DNA of 64,000 nucleotides from Candidatus Methanoperedentaceae archaeon GB37 (GTDB lineage Archaea > Halobacteriota > Methanosarcinia > Methanosarcinales > EX4572-44), in NCBI GenBank assembly GCA_905171695.1, contig LR991653.1, positions 462,258 to 526,257 on the forward strand, written 5' to 3'. The stretch's first letter is position 1. Every line of letters starts with the position of its first letter. Of this stretch, positions 38,166-47,689 are shown piece by piece. A program made the translations under genes and the position numbers. Below the pieces are notes generated by a model that did no database searches, was not told the DNA's origin, and was given only the letters and a program-made list of their open reading frames with translations.

Positions 38166-38483
38166 CTGGCGGAAAAGCATGGTAGAGATGGTCAATCGGC
38201 TGACGAGGTTGTCAGGGTCCGGGTGCCTAATGCGAGTAAAGGCGAGATTCTTGGTTTTGTTGAGAGCATGCTCGGTGCCAATCGGATAAGGGTTCGGTGT
38301 GTGGACGGGGTTGTTCGGATTGGGCGGATACCTGGCAAGATGAAGAAGCGTATGTGGATTAGGGAGGGGGATGTGGTTATAGTTGTTCCTTGGGCGTTTC
38401 AGGACGAGAAGGCTGATGTGAAGTGGCGTTACTGGGGTCAGCATGTTGAGTGGCTCAGGGATCATGGTTATCTCAATGGATAG
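38166..38483 (+). CDS. eif1a: Translation initiation factor aIF1A, apparent CTG start
   Basis: This OB-fold factor binds the ribosomal A site at initiation. The core VVRVRVPNASKGEILGFVESML, NRIRVRCVDGVVRIGRIPGK and REGDVVIVVPWAFQDEKADV is complete. The frame is closed by TGA at 38154, and between it and the core there is no ATG, GTG or TTG. The best site is CTG 38166, five nt after a GAGGTG, giving LAEKHGRDGQSADE before the core. The next canonical start, GTG 38223, would remove the first strand residues VRVR. A sequencing error is the alternative. TATA-like CATAAATAC lies at 38115-38123. Followed 2 bp later by the RIO kinase. Confidence 0.85.
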   Translation: MAEKHGRDGQSADEVVRVRVPNASKGEILGFVESMLGANRIRVRCVDGVVRIGRIPGKMKKRMWIREGDVVIVVPWAFQDEKADVKWRYWGQHVEWLRDHGYLNG

Positions 38484-38485
38484 TT

Positions 38486-39304
38486 ATGCCGGATTCCATT
38501 GACAAGAGGATCTTGAAGGTTGAGTTTGGGCTTGAGGCACTTCGAGTCAAAGAGCGTGACTCTGATGAACGCAAGGTGACGGAGAACGTTTTTGACAATG
38601 CAACACTGAAGACTCTCTACCATCTCTCAAACAGCGGTTACATCGAAGCGCTTGGTGGCCCAATCAGCACGGGAAAGGAGGCGAACGTCTTCTATGCTAT
38701 AGGAAAGGGTGATCGCGAGCTTGCCGTTAAGATATACAGAATATCATCGAGTAACTTCAAAGCGATCTTGGGTTACATCGTTGGCGATCATCGTTTTGAG
38801 AACGTGAAGCGCACCAAGAGAGATCTGATCTTCGCGTGGGCGAGAAAAGAGTTCCAGAACTTATTGAGAGCACGGAATGTCGGTGTAAGAGTTCCAGAGC
38901 CGATCATAGTTGAGCGAAACGTACTTGTGATGGAGTTTATCGGAGAAGACGGTATTGCATCACCACATCTTCGAGATGTGAAGCTGGTGAGAGAGGATGG
39001 AGAGAAGATCTTTGAAGAGATGATCGAATTCATGAGAAGACTCTACCAGGATGCTGGAATGGTTCACGGTGATCTGAGCGAGTACAACATACTGATCGGT
39101 CCTGAGAACGAGCCTGTCATAATCGATATGGGTCAGGGCGTGCTCATCTCTCACTATCGGTCAAGAGAGTTCTTGGAACGAGACATTGAGAACGTCGTCG
39201 GATTCTTCAGGAGATATGGTGTGAAAGCCACGAAGAGAGAGGTCCTGAGAAGAATAACAGATAATAACCAATATAATAATAGATGGATGAGAAAGATAGG
39301 ATGA
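38486..39304 (+). CDS. rio1: RIO1-type serine protein kinase
   Basis: RIO1 is an atypical kinase/ATPase acting in late small-subunit maturation. ATG 38486 follows the aIF1A stop by two nt. Motifs: nucleotide-binding loop ISTGKEANVFYA, Lys in ELAVKIYRI, hinge NVLVMEFIGEDG, catalytic loop GMVHGDLSEYNIL, and metal Asp in VIIDMGQGV. About 272 residues, full length. The aIF1A-RIO1-KH order is conserved in many archaea and groups factors for the small ribosomal subunit. Confidence 0.93.
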   Translation: MPDSIDKRILKVEFGLEALRVKERDSDERKVTENVFDNATLKTLYHLSNSGYIEALGGPISTGKEANVFYAIGKGDRELAVKIYRISSSNFKAILGYIVGDHRFENVKRTKRDLIFAWARKEFQNLLRARNVGVRVPEPIIVERNVLVMEFIGEDGIASPHLRDVKLVREDGEKIFEEMIEFMRRLYQDAGMVHGDLSEYNILIGPENEPVIIDMGQGVLISHYRSREFLERDIENVVGFFRRYGVKATKREVLRRITDNNQYNNRWMRKIG

Positions 39305-39849
39305 CGCAACACATCGTAGTACCTAACGATAGAATAGGAGTTATAATCGGTCAGAAAGGGAGTACTAAGAGGCTCATAGAAGAAAAAGGCGGATGTGAAC
39401 TGAGAATAGATAGCAAAACTGGAAGGATAGAGATTTATAACGCTAAAGACCCGCTTGAAGAGCTGCGCATAAGAGATGTTATCACAGCGATTGGAAGGGG
39501 TTTCAGCCCAGAAAAAGCGCTGCGTCTCATGGACGAAGAGGAACTGACGCTCGATATAATAAACCTTTCAAGTGTAGCAGCGAACGAGAAAGAGATCAAA
39601 CGGATAAGCAGTCGTGTCATAGGAACAAACGGCAGGATGCGCGAGTACATCGAGAAGATGACAGGTTGTAACATCTCAGTTTACGGCAAGACCATAAGCA
39701 TCATCGGCAATCCAAGGGGGAGAGAGATAGCGCACACAGGTATCCAGATGCTGATCAACGGATCTCCGCACGGACCGGTCTACAGTTTCCTTGAAAAGAA
39801 ACACAGAGAGATGATAGAAAGAGATCTACTTGAGAAGGATGTGGTCTGA
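39283..39849 (+). CDS. KH-domain RNA-binding protein (Pno1/Dim2-like)
   Basis: A 188-residue protein with two KH domains: HIVVPNDRIGVIIGQKGSTK near the start, and RISSRVIGTNGRMREYIEKMTG with its GxxG loop near 105-125. Eukaryotic Dim2/Pno1 places the dimethylase and binds the 3' end of small-subunit rRNA; the archaeal form is thought to act likewise. It overlaps rio1 by 22 bp, and in eukaryotes Rio1 and Dim2 act at the same maturation stage. 39850-39978 contains the promoter of the next unit (CTTAAATAAAAAC). Confidence 0.9.
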   Translation: MDEKDRMTQHIVVPNDRIGVIIGQKGSTKRLIEEKGGCELRIDSKTGRIEIYNAKDPLEELRIRDVITAIGRGFSPEKALRLMDEEELTLDIINLSSVAANEKEIKRISSRVIGTNGRMREYIEKMTGCNISVYGKTISIIGNPRGREIAHTGIQMLINGSPHGPVYSFLEKKHREMIERDLLEKDVV

Positions 39850-39978
39850 TGTCAGTCGCAGCGTTTAGAAATAAAAAATGTCAGAAAGTTCGCGTTGTAG
39901 ATCTGCAGGTCTTGTTAATGCGAAAAGTATATCCTGTATCGCTTAAATAAAAACAGTCCTTTTGGGCTTGGTGTATCG

Positions 39979-41247
39979 ATGGATGTGATGGTTGCGCTGG
40001 TCGAGCTATTGTTGACCACTGAGTTGTATAATAAGGATCTGAACTTCACTGTGGATGATATGCCACATCATATCCGGGCGCATTACTGGAGTGCGGTGGA
40101 TAAGACAGTTCCGCGTCCTGTCTACGTCACCGAGAGTGATGTAAAGCAGATTTACGGAGTTGACGGTATTAGGGAGTCGTTAGCAACTCTTCCTTTCGTT
40201 GAGTTTGAAGAGTTCGGTTCGTTGATAACGTTGACGGTCTTCGATCTTGCATGGAGGTGGTTTGTGAAGCAACCCGGTGCTAGGGAGGTGGTAGGGAAAA
40301 ATCCAGTACTATCCTCCTATTTCGAGAAGAAAGGCTTGTTGAACGCGAGTTATGAGGCTGCAAAGAAGGCAGACCTGCCAAAGGAGGCCAGTCGTGCGTG
40401 GATCGATTCTCTGCTTGCGGACGTGACAGGTGAGAAGGATAGTGATGATATGTTGAAGCTTGTCTACATATCTGCACCTGACGAGATCGAGCAGAGTCTC
40501 AACGACCTCGTGTTGACCGAAGACCAACTTGAAGAGATCTCGAAGATCGGGCGTGCCATCGAGTATCGGGAGTATCTGAAAAGAATTGGACTCACCGATA
40601 TTGGAAAACTGCTCTTTGTAGGGCCTCCTGGCACTGGTAAGACCAGTATGGCACGAGCCATCTCGCGCGAGCTTCATCTCCCGCTCATAGAGGTACGGCT
40701 CTCCATGATCACAGACCAGTATCTTGGCGAGACCGCTAAGAATATCGATCGCACCTTTTATCTTTCAAAGAGATTGTCTCCGTGTATACTTTTCATTGAC
40801 GAGTTTGACTTCGTGGCTAAAAATCGCTCTTCTGACGAAAACGCGGCACTCAAACGGGCTGTAAACACACTTTTGAAGGCTATTGATAATATAAGTCTTG
40901 TGAGAGATGGTGTTCTCTTGATAGCAGCTACAAATCATCCGCAATTACTTGATCATGCAGTGTGGCGTAGATTTGATGAAATAGTGGAATTCAAACTTCC
41001 TGATTTAGATATGCGAAGAGAGATATTCGAGATTTTGTTAAGAAAGATCGAGGGAGAGATCGATACCGAAGAGCTTGCAGAGCTGACCGAAGATTATTCT
41101 GGATCAGATCTTCGCGTCGTCTTGAGAGACGCAGTTTTAAGCGCGCTCCTAAAAGAGAGAACAGTGCTCACGCAGGATGACATCCTGAAAGCTATACATT
41201 CGTTCGATAATCGAATGAACCTGAAGACAAGAGAAGCGGTCACATGA
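39979..41247 (+). CDS. AAA+ family ATPase, CDC48/katanin-like single module
   Basis: A 422-residue protein. The N-terminal 170 residues are unrecognised and contain an LTVFDLAWRWFVKQPGAREV helix. The AAA module has Walker A VGPPGTGKTS at 214-223, Walker B ILFIDEFD at 270-277, sensor 1 LLIAATNH, arginine finger RRFDEIVEF, and the lid domain YSGSDLRVVLRDAV. Proteins of this build remodel or unfold partners, but the target is unknown. The MBL gene starts within its stop (4-bp overlap). The 5' end is G+T-rich (43 of 60 in 39961-40020). Confidence 0.82.
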   Translation: MDVMVALVELLLTTELYNKDLNFTVDDMPHHIRAHYWSAVDKTVPRPVYVTESDVKQIYGVDGIRESLATLPFVEFEEFGSLITLTVFDLAWRWFVKQPGAREVVGKNPVLSSYFEKKGLLNASYEAAKKADLPKEASRAWIDSLLADVTGEKDSDDMLKLVYISAPDEIEQSLNDLVLTEDQLEEISKIGRAIEYREYLKRIGLTDIGKLLFVGPPGTGKTSMARAISRELHLPLIEVRLSMITDQYLGETAKNIDRTFYLSKRLSPCILFIDEFDFVAKNRSSDENAALKRAVNTLLKAIDNISLVRDGVLLIAATNHPQLLDHAVWRRFDEIVEFKLPDLDMRREIFEILLRKIEGEIDTEELAELTEDYSGSDLRVVLRDAVLSALLKERTVLTQDDILKAIHSFDNRMNLKTREAVT

Positions 41248-42056
41248 GGATCACATTGCTTGGCACAGGAGATGCAACAGGCACGCCCAAGATCGACTGC
41301 AGTTGCCCCACCTGCAAGGACGCGCTGAATGGCGGTCAGAGTGAGAGGCTCAGGTCAGCGATCCTCGTCGAGACTGAGAAAGGGAGAGTACTTATCGACA
41401 CAGGACCAGACCTCAGATACCAGTTGATCCGTGAAGGAATCACACACGTTGATGGGTGCATCTGGACACATAGCCACTACGATCATTACGCAGGGTTTGT
41501 GGAGTTTCACAGAATACAGAAACACGTCCCGGTCTACGGAGTCACAACAACACTCGACTACATCCTGAACTACCTCCACTTCTTACAGCCAAAACGGTAT
41601 GACGTCAGATTCCACGAGCCATTCGAGTTAATCGGCGCAACCTTCACACTATTCGAGGTCTCACACCCAAGGCTCAAAGACTGTGCAGGGATGGTGATAG
41701 AGGAGAATGGCAAGAAAGTGGCTATCACAGGCGACACACGACTCGAGATCCCGGTTGAGAGTATCGAAGCAATGATGGGCGCAGACCTCTTAATCGCAGA
41801 TGCGATCGCACCGCCAGAGATCAGACTCATAAAGCACATGAATGCAGAAGAAGCACTCGAGATGGCACGAAGAACCGATGCAAAGAGCGTGATCTTCACA
41901 CATATAAGCCATCTCTATCCACCGCACAACAAAGCGAGTCTGTACAACAGCACCCAGCCAAACGACGAATACACCCCAGAGAAGCTCCACTCACCCCAGA
42001 AGAGAGCCGATGAGAGATGGCCACTCGGATACGACAGAATGAAGATCAGACTCTGA
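41244..42056 (+). CDS. PhnP-like metallo-beta-lactamase-fold phosphodiesterase
   Basis: A 270-residue hydrolase. LLGTGDATGTPKIDCSCPTC carries the extra zinc-binding Cys pair of PhnP relatives; then RVLIDTGPDLRYQL, the metal motif TWTHSHYDHYAGF (HxHxDH form), AITGDTRLEIP and FTHISHLYPPH. PhnP acts on cyclic ribose phosphates in phosphonate breakdown, but archaeal relatives are common without phn genes, so the substrate is open. It overlaps the AAA gene and is followed by nmd3 after 28 bp. Confidence 0.85.
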   Translation: MRITLLGTGDATGTPKIDCSCPTCKDALNGGQSERLRSAILVETEKGRVLIDTGPDLRYQLIREGITHVDGCIWTHSHYDHYAGFVEFHRIQKHVPVYGVTTTLDYILNYLHFLQPKRYDVRFHEPFELIGATFTLFEVSHPRLKDCAGMVIEENGKKVAITGDTRLEIPVESIEAMMGADLLIADAIAPPEIRLIKHMNAEEALEMARRTDAKSVIFTHISHLYPPHNKASLYNSTQPNDEYTPEKLHSPQKRADERWPLGYDRMKIRL

Positions 42057-42084
42057 AGAGAGGAGCCGATACAGGCGAAGATCG

Positions 42085-43134
42085 ATGAACCACGAATTCT
42101 CCTGCCCCAGATGCGGAAGACCTGTTAAAGAACTCCATCACAAACTCTGCGAAAAATGCCACATCGAGAGACTCACACTCATAGAACACCCAGGAGTGAT
42201 AACAATAACTCTCTGCCCAAAATGCAGAGCGTACCGCAGAGGAAAGAACTGGACAAAACCTGATAAAGAGAAAGATCTAAACAGAATAATACTGAACATA
42301 ATAGAAGAGAATATCAAGATGCACGAAGACGCCGAAGACCCGAAAGTAAGACTCAAACTTGAAAGACGCAGCAACTCCACCTGCATCGTAAAGATCCACG
42401 CAGACGCAACCATATACAACAACCAGATCACCTACAGCGACAAGTTCACCCTACACATCCACCGCGAAACCTGCAACACCTGCAGCAGACTCGCAGGAGG
42501 ATACTACGAAGCAATAATACAACTCCGAGGAGAGAATCAAATCCCCACAGACAAAGAGATAAAAGAATACACCGAAAAGATCAACAGACTCATAGAGAAG
42601 ATCCACGAAAGAGGAGATCGCACAGCCTTCATCACCAAAACAATAAAACGGAAGGAAGGACCCGACTTCTACATAGGCTCAGACAAGGCAGCCAGACAGA
42701 TTGCCCAGAGAATAACAACAGAAGACGGAGCAACACTCACCAAATCGCCAAAACTCATCGGCAAAAGAGACGGACGAGAGATATACCGCGTAACCTACGC
42801 ACTCCGCCTGCCAAATCTTAAAAAAGGAGACATACTGAGAGAGCAGCATAACACCCTCCAGATCACAAGAACAGGGAAGAACATCACGACCATAAACCTG
42901 CAAAACGGCACAAAAAGAACAATCAACAGGAGAGAAATGAAAAACATAAGAAAAATAGCCGAGTCAAAAGACGCAGAGACCGCAATCGTCGTGAACATCG
43001 ATAAAAACAGCATCCAAATACTCGACCCAGAAAACTACAGAACACACACAATAAAAAAACCACCATTCATATCAAACAACAAAAAAGAAGTGAAAATACT
43101 GAGAATAGAGAACAAAATACTAATAATAAACTGA
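42085..43134 (+). CDS. NMD3-family ribosome factor
   Basis: A 349-residue archaeal NMD3. Zinc-binding pairs: FSCPRCGRPVKELHHKLCEKC and TLCPKCRAYRRGKNW. The signature is ETCNTCSRLAGGYYEAIIQLRG, and the C-terminal beta domains are Lys/Asn/Ile-rich. In eukaryotes NMD3 exports the 60S subunit; in archaea it presumably binds the large subunit during maturation. The last 150 bp are extremely A+C-rich (50 of 60 in 43021-43080), the end point of the ramp that begins at 39979. Confidence 0.9.
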   Translation: MNHEFSCPRCGRPVKELHHKLCEKCHIERLTLIEHPGVITITLCPKCRAYRRGKNWTKPDKEKDLNRIILNIIEENIKMHEDAEDPKVRLKLERRSNSTCIVKIHADATIYNNQITYSDKFTLHIHRETCNTCSRLAGGYYEAIIQLRGENQIPTDKEIKEYTEKINRLIEKIHERGDRTAFITKTIKRKEGPDFYIGSDKAARQIAQRITTEDGATLTKSPKLIGKRDGREIYRVTYALRLPNLKKGDILREQHNTLQITRTGKNITTINLQNGTKRTINRREMKNIRKIAESKDAETAIVVNIDKNSIQILDPENYRTHTIKKPPFISNNKKEVKILRIENKILIIN

Positions 43135-43188
43135 CAAACACCCCAACACAGAGTAAAACCCAAGAAAACCAGAGCACCGAAGGAAAAA

Positions 43189-43218
43189 GCCACATTTCCT
43201 CCTGTTAGGTGATGTGGC
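43189..43218. terminator. Hairpin between convergent genes
   Basis: GCCACAT (43189-43195) and ATGTGGC (43212-43218) form a perfect 7-bp stem with a 16-nt loop, placed between the convergent nmd3 and SpoIIM-like genes. It could end transcription in both directions. No long T-run follows. Confidence 0.4.
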
Positions 43219-43229
43219 CAATATCTCCA

Positions 43230-43829
43230 TCAGATATACCTCCATTCATTGAATGCTGCTACAACTAAAAGAATTAAACTCACTAATAGGAATATTAACT
43301 CATATTTCGACAATTTGACTTCCTTAAATCTCCGTATTTTCCTGAACTTTTCACCGCGCCATCTCTCAGCATGAAACATGGCTAAATTTACCGTGGCAAC
43401 ACACGCAAAAATATAAGCTAAAAACTCCAGAAATCCAATTTGCAGGAACAATAACCACCCTTCCAAGGTGTAAGCTGATATACCTCCACTAAAAGAGTTT
43501 GTTCCAGCAAAAAGCCCCATCATAACGGTATTAGCATAGAGCGGAAGATAACCAAGGGTGAATGATCGCACTCTGTAATGATTCACTCCCACTATGATAC
43601 CCAGCACAAATAGATTGTAAACTAAGGTCTTAGTGAAGGAAGAAAGGAAAGATCTTTTCTCTTCGAATACCATAAGCGAGGACAAGGGCAGCTCCTTCAT
43701 AATGCCTTCTGGCAGGAAAAGAAAGCCGAAAGCATAGGCAAGAGATAGGAAGGTAAAGAAAAACATAAAAGCATACCCTGTTCTTACCCAAAGACTCTCG
43801 TGACCTAAGTTTTTTATGAGATTCTTCAT
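43230..43829 (-). CDS. SpoIIM-like integral membrane protein
   Basis: A 199-residue protein with about five membrane segments: GYAFMFFFTFLSLAYAFGFL, LVYNLFVLGIIVGV, LPLYANTVMMGLFAG, LLFLQIGFLEFLAYIFACVA and a final YELIFLLVSLILLVVAA. The central NTVMMGLFAGTNSFSGG resembles the stage II sporulation M (DUF95) family, found widely in archaea, where function is unknown. It is monocistronic, flanked by nmd3 and an IS630 relic. Confidence 0.75.
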   Translation of the reverse strand: MKNLIKNLGHESLWVRTGYAFMFFFTFLSLAYAFGFLFLPEGIMKELPLSSLMVFEEKRSFLSSFTKTLVYNLFVLGIIVGVNHYRVRSFTLGYLPLYANTVMMGLFAGTNSFSGGISAYTLEGWLLFLQIGFLEFLAYIFACVATVNLAMFHAERWRGEKFRKIRRFKEVKLSKYELIFLLVSLILLVVAAFNEWRYI

Positions 43830-43869
43830 TTTTCAGTGCCTCATACTATTATAGTTAAGTGCATAGCAT

Positions 43870-44802
43870 ATTAAACTTATTATCTAGGAACTTTTCAATC
43901 CAGTTTTTTGCAGAGGATGTCGATTTTGTAAGTTTTTTGAAGGCTTTAGCAATTGTTTCCTTCAGTTCTTCCATGTTCAGTGGGGTTTTCTCTGAAACTG
44001 CTCTTTTAACGTTTTTCTAGATGTTTTCGATTGGATTCAGGTCGGGAGAGTGAGGTGGTAGATAAATCAGTGAAATGTTCAGTTTCTCATCCTTTTTCTT
44101 CACTTTCTTGGTATGATGTTGTGTTCTGGAATTATCCAGAACGAGTACAGTTCTTTTCTCAGGTTTTGCTTCCCTTATCCTTGAAATGCTGTAGAGTCTT
44201 TGGCTTTATTTTTCTCAGGAAATTCTATTAAGCTTTCTCCATTTATACAATGGAACCCTGCGACTTTGGCTTTAACGTGGGTAGCAACTCTTAAGAGGCT
44301 TATCGAAGCTCCAGAGTCTCGTTGTGTTTGCATTTGCTTCGACTGTCATCTCATCGACGAATCCTATTACGTCTGATTGACGAATTTCAACCTTATCTAA
44401 GTTTTTTAAAGTGTCTTCTGTATTATCTGCCCTTCTGTAATCCTTCTGGTACGGTTTGGCGTATCTCATTCCAAACGATTTCAGGATTCTTCTGGCTTGC
44501 TATGAGGAGTAAACAACTCCAAATTCTAATTCTGCTTCAATGACTTCCTGAACTTCCTTCGTCGTCCAGGAATCCTTCTCCTTGAGCATTTCTTTTAGCT
44601 CTTCCTTCTGCTCTTCTGTAAGTTTAGAAGGTCTTCCTCCCCCAAAATCCGGAATTAAACCTTCATAACCCCTGGAATTCCATCTCTTAAGCCATGCATA
44701 GCCCGTTGCTTCAGTGACCCCAACCAGTTCAGCAGCTTCCTCAACGCTCATTCCTCTGTTTCCATGAGTTTTTAAGTCCTTTGTTAAGTCGCCATTTGGC
44801 AT
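43870..44802 (-). pseudogene. IS630-type transposase with frameshifts and a nonsense codon
   Basis: Leftward. The N-terminal helix-turn-helix region is intact from 44802 (GMSVEEAAELVGVTEATGYAWL ... LTEEQKEELKEMLKEKDSWT) but stops at 44500. The core continues in other frames with VIGFVDEMTVEANANTTRLW. The C-terminus reads YLPPHSPDLNPIENI, a TAG where Trp is expected, then KNVKRAV and TSSAKNWIEKFL. All family landmarks remain, so decay is recent. It is similar to, but clearly not the same copy as, the relic at 173-1190. Confidence 0.78.
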
Positions 44803-44805
44803 GAT

Positions 44806-45099
44806 TTAGCGTCTTTTTTCTTTTAGTACTGCTCTTATCGTCTCGGGGTTAACTGGGTATACTTTGTCGTCGATTATAATGGCGGGTGGTTTGTTGATTC
44901 CGTCTTCTCTTAATCTTTTGATGTGGGTGCTTGCATCTGTCACTCTGAGTATTGCATCGTACTCGTCTGTGATCCTCTTCACCATCTCTGTCAGTTCTGG
45001 TGTTGGGTCGAGTGGGAGGACTGCTCTTCCGCATGTGCAGATCACCCGTTCGTAGGACATCTTCTTAACTAGGAGGACTATCAGTCTTCGATCCATCAC
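44806..45099 (-). CDS. Small thioredoxin-fold-like protein downstream of aroC
   Basis: A protein of up to 97 residues. [20 protein letters not shown], then [20 protein letters not shown] and [20 protein letters not shown] resemble small thioredoxin- or glutaredoxin-like archaeal proteins (cis-Pro in KPPAI), with CTC in place of CxxC. I cannot name it. Its ATG overlaps the aroC stop, so the two are co-expressed, and it ends against the IS630 relic. Confidence 0.6.
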   Translation of the reverse strand: MMDRRLIVLLVKKMSYERVICTCGRAVLPLDPTPELTEMVKRITDEYDAILRVTDASTHIKRLREDGINKPPAIIIDDKVYPVNPETIRAVLKEKRR

Positions 45100-46226
45100 T
45101 CCTTCCTCTCCTTCTCTGGTTTTCTGTCTAATCGTGTGGGGTGTATGAATCCGCTCTGGATCATGTGATCTGCAAGTACGAGTGCCACCATCGCTTCTGC
45201 GACTGGAACTATCCGTGGTGGTATCGCTGGATCGTGGCGTCCTTCTATTATGATGTCTGTTTCTTTCATTCTTTTGATGTTCACGGTTCTTTGAGGTTTT
45301 GCTATGGAGGGTGTTGGTTTCACTGCGATTCGGGTTATTATTGGTTCTCCTGTTGATATTCCTCCGAGTATTCCGCCTGCGTTGTTTGTCATCGTATGGA
45401 TCTCTCCGTTTCTGATCTCGAATGGGTCGTTCATCTCACTTCCGCGCATGGAGGCGGCCTTGAATCCTGTTCCGATCTCAACGCCTTTAACAGCGCCGAT
45501 GCTCATGAGTCCGGCTGCAAGTTCGGCGCTTAGCTTCTTGAAGACAGGTTCTCCAACTCCTGGGGGCACGCCAATGGCGATTATCTCGACGATTCCGCCG
45601 AGACTTTCACCGTCTTCCTTTGCCTCTATCACTGCATTGTGCATCAACTTTGCGGCGTCGGTGTCAGCGCAGCGGACAGGGTTTCTCTCTGTGTTGGATC
45701 GGATCTCTCCGATGGGTGTCTTCTCTGCTTTGATGCCACCAAGCTCTGCTACATGTCCGAGCACTTCGACAGATTGTGTTCTGAGCAGTTTCTTTGCTAT
45801 GGCTCCTGCTCCCACTCGCCCGATCGTTTCACGGGCGGAGGCGCGCCCACCGCCTCTGTAGTCTCTAACACCGTATCTTTCATGGTATGTGTAATCGGCG
45901 TGCCCTGGGCGCAGGAGGTCAGCGATGCGCTCGTACTTTGAGGAATCGGCATCCTGATTGAAGACGATCATAGATATTGGGGTTCCTGTTGTAACGCCTT
46001 GAAAGATGCCTGATAGTATCCTCACGCTGTCAGATTCCACTCGTGGTGTTGTGAGATCGCTCTGCCCTGGGCGACGGCGGTCAAGTTCTCTCTGAATATC
46101 AGTTTCAGAGAGTTCGAGACCGGCTGGGCATCCGTCAACGACAGAGCCGACGGCAACGCCATGGCTCTCACCCCATGTTGTGACTCTGAAGAGTGTTCCG
46201 AACGTGTTTCCAGTCATCTGATCCAA
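45096..46226 (-). CDS. aroC: Chorismate synthase
   Basis: AroC makes chorismate from EPSP with reduced flavin. Blocks: [89 protein letters not shown] and [17 protein letters not shown]. The likely start is MTGNTFG, three codons inside the longest frame. 376 residues, full length. No other shikimate genes are adjacent. Coding-strand A+C rises from 28 of 60 at the 5' end (46141-46200) to 44 of 60 near the 3' end (45301-45360). Confidence 0.96.
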   Translation of the reverse strand: MDQMTGNTFGTLFRVTTWGESHGVAVGSVVDGCPAGLELSETDIQRELDRRRPGQSDLTTPRVESDSVRILSGIFQGVTTGTPISMIVFNQDADSSKYERIADLLRPGHADYTYHERYGVRDYRGGGRASARETIGRVGAGAIAKKLLRTQSVEVLGHVAELGGIKAEKTPIGEIRSNTERNPVRCADTDAAKLMHNAVIEAKEDGESLGGIVEIIAIGVPPGVGEPVFKKLSAELAAGLMSIGAVKGVEIGTGFKAASMRGSEMNDPFEIRNGEIHTMTNNAGGILGGISTGEPIITRIAVKPTPSIAKPQRTVNIKRMKETDIIIEGRHDPAIPPRIVPVAEAMVALVLADHMIQSGFIHPTRLDRKPEKERKE

Positions 46227-46252
46227 GGATATCTTACATGAGTATTAAAGGT

Positions 46253-47683
46253 TCAGCATTGGTTCAGTCTCTGTTCTATCTTCTTACAGTATCTGTGATC
46301 AAGACTGGGGATCTTCTTGGCAAGTTCTGAGAACTCTTTCTTTAGGAGGATGCTCAGGCCGAGGGGGATCGTGTAGTTGTGGTTGCCAACGAGTCGCACT
46401 CTCTCGTCTTCGTTGAGGTCTTGCATGAATATCTCTGCGTTTCTGTAAGAGCGGGTGAATCTGTGCATCCAGAGATTGACGTAATCGCTTTTATACTTCC
46501 ATAGGAATGGATAGGTTGGTCTGTATGACTCCCAGTCGGATCGTTTGTCAGGTCGGATGTGGTCGTAGTATCGCTCTCTCACACTGGTTCCTGGGAACGG
46601 GATTAATACATCCCAGTTTATGAAACGGCGTCTCTCATCGTCTGCGTGAGAGATCTTGAGGAGTTCGAACATCTCTGTGAAATCACTTATCAATTCCCTC
46701 TTCTCGATTGTGGGGTGTGGTGTGATGTAGCTGAGTGTGAGGCTCCCTTCAAACTCTTTTATGGTTCTTTTTATCCCGTCTATCTCTCTCCTGTGAGAGT
46801 CTTCGTCTCTGATTCTTCCGTGATATCTTCTTCCGATCTTCTTGCGTCCTGAGTATGTGCTTGATTCAACTCCGATGAAGAGGTCTCTGTAGTTGTTTCG
46901 TTGAATAAAGTCAGATACTTCGTTGTAATTGGTTGATAGGAAGAATGGATCGAGTAAACATTCTTTTCTGATCTCTCTTGCATCACATGTCTCATAGACG
47001 TAGTCCAGCATCTTGATTGAGGATTTTGTTATGTGTGAGTCGTCACAGAAGACGAGGGACTCTGGGTTTAACTCGTTCATCTCTTCGATCAATGATTCTT
47101 TCTTTCGCAGGTGGTATCCGTCTTTTACGCATGCGCAGTAGTCACAGAAGTTTGAGCATCCAACAGAGGATAAGAGATAGACTCGATCCTTCTTTTTATA
47201 TGGGTCGATCTTACGGTATGGTGTTGTATCCTGAACGATGGGTTCTGTTCTCTCTGTTTTATTACGTCTGATCTCGCCATTTTTTCGGTATGTTATGTTC
47301 GGGATGTCATGGAGTTCTTCTTTCTCTTCTGCGATCGTTGCTATCTCTCTGCCGTATCCTTCGTTTACGAAATCGATGGATGGGGATTCGTTTAAACATG
47401 AGATTGGGTCTCCGCTTGCATGTGCTCCACCGAGTATGATCGGTACATCGCACGCTTCTTTGACTTTCTCTGCAAACTCTTTGACGTAGGGGATCTCTGG
47501 AGTGTAGGATGTGATGCCGATCAGATCATAGGAGTGCAGGTTCTCCGGGTCTTTCTTCCAGATACTTTCGATCTCAACCTCACAATCTACCTGATCCATC
47601 AGATAGGTTCCAAGGTAGACCAGTGCAAGTGAAGAATAGTTTTCATAGTACTCGGATGGATTCAACAGGAGGATCTTATTCAT
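46253..47683 (-). CDS. B12-binding radical SAM protein
   Basis: 476 residues. The N-terminal half resembles a cobalamin-binding Rossmann domain (LIGITSYTPEIPYVKEFAEK, VPIILGGAHASGDP). The radical SAM core starts near 165 with LLSSVGCSNFCDYCACVK (C-x3-C-x2-C) and continues with SLVFCDDSHITKSSIKMLDY and FIGVESSTYSGRKKIGRR. Such enzymes methylate unreactive carbons or phosphinates, among other reactions; the substrate here is unknown. Methylations of this kind occur on Mcr residues in methanogens, but nothing in this sequence assigns it to that. It is followed upstream by a small acidic protein gene (gap 6 bp). Confidence 0.82.
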   Translation of the reverse strand: MNKILLLNPSEYYENYSSLALVYLGTYLMDQVDCEVEIESIWKKDPENLHSYDLIGITSYTPEIPYVKEFAEKVKEACDVPIILGGAHASGDPISCLNESPSIDFVNEGYGREIATIAEEKEELHDIPNITYRKNGEIRRNKTERTEPIVQDTTPYRKIDPYKKKDRVYLLSSVGCSNFCDYCACVKDGYHLRKKESLIEEMNELNPESLVFCDDSHITKSSIKMLDYVYETCDAREIRKECLLDPFFLSTNYNEVSDFIQRNNYRDLFIGVESSTYSGRKKIGRRYHGRIRDEDSHRREIDGIKRTIKEFEGSLTLSYITPHPTIEKRELISDFTEMFELLKISHADDERRRFINWDVLIPFPGTSVRERYYDHIRPDKRSDWESYRPTYPFLWKYKSDYVNLWMHRFTRSYRNAEIFMQDLNEDERVRLVGNHNYTIPLGLSILLKKEFSELAKKIPSLDHRYCKKIEQRLNQC

Positions 47684-47689
47684 GGGGGC

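Noticed and set aside
44010-44030. In-frame TAG in the IS630 C-terminus read as pyrrolysine
   Set aside because: The position is a conserved Trp in the family, the gene carries several frameshifts, and no pyl genes are in the window. A nonsense mutation in a dead transposase is simpler.
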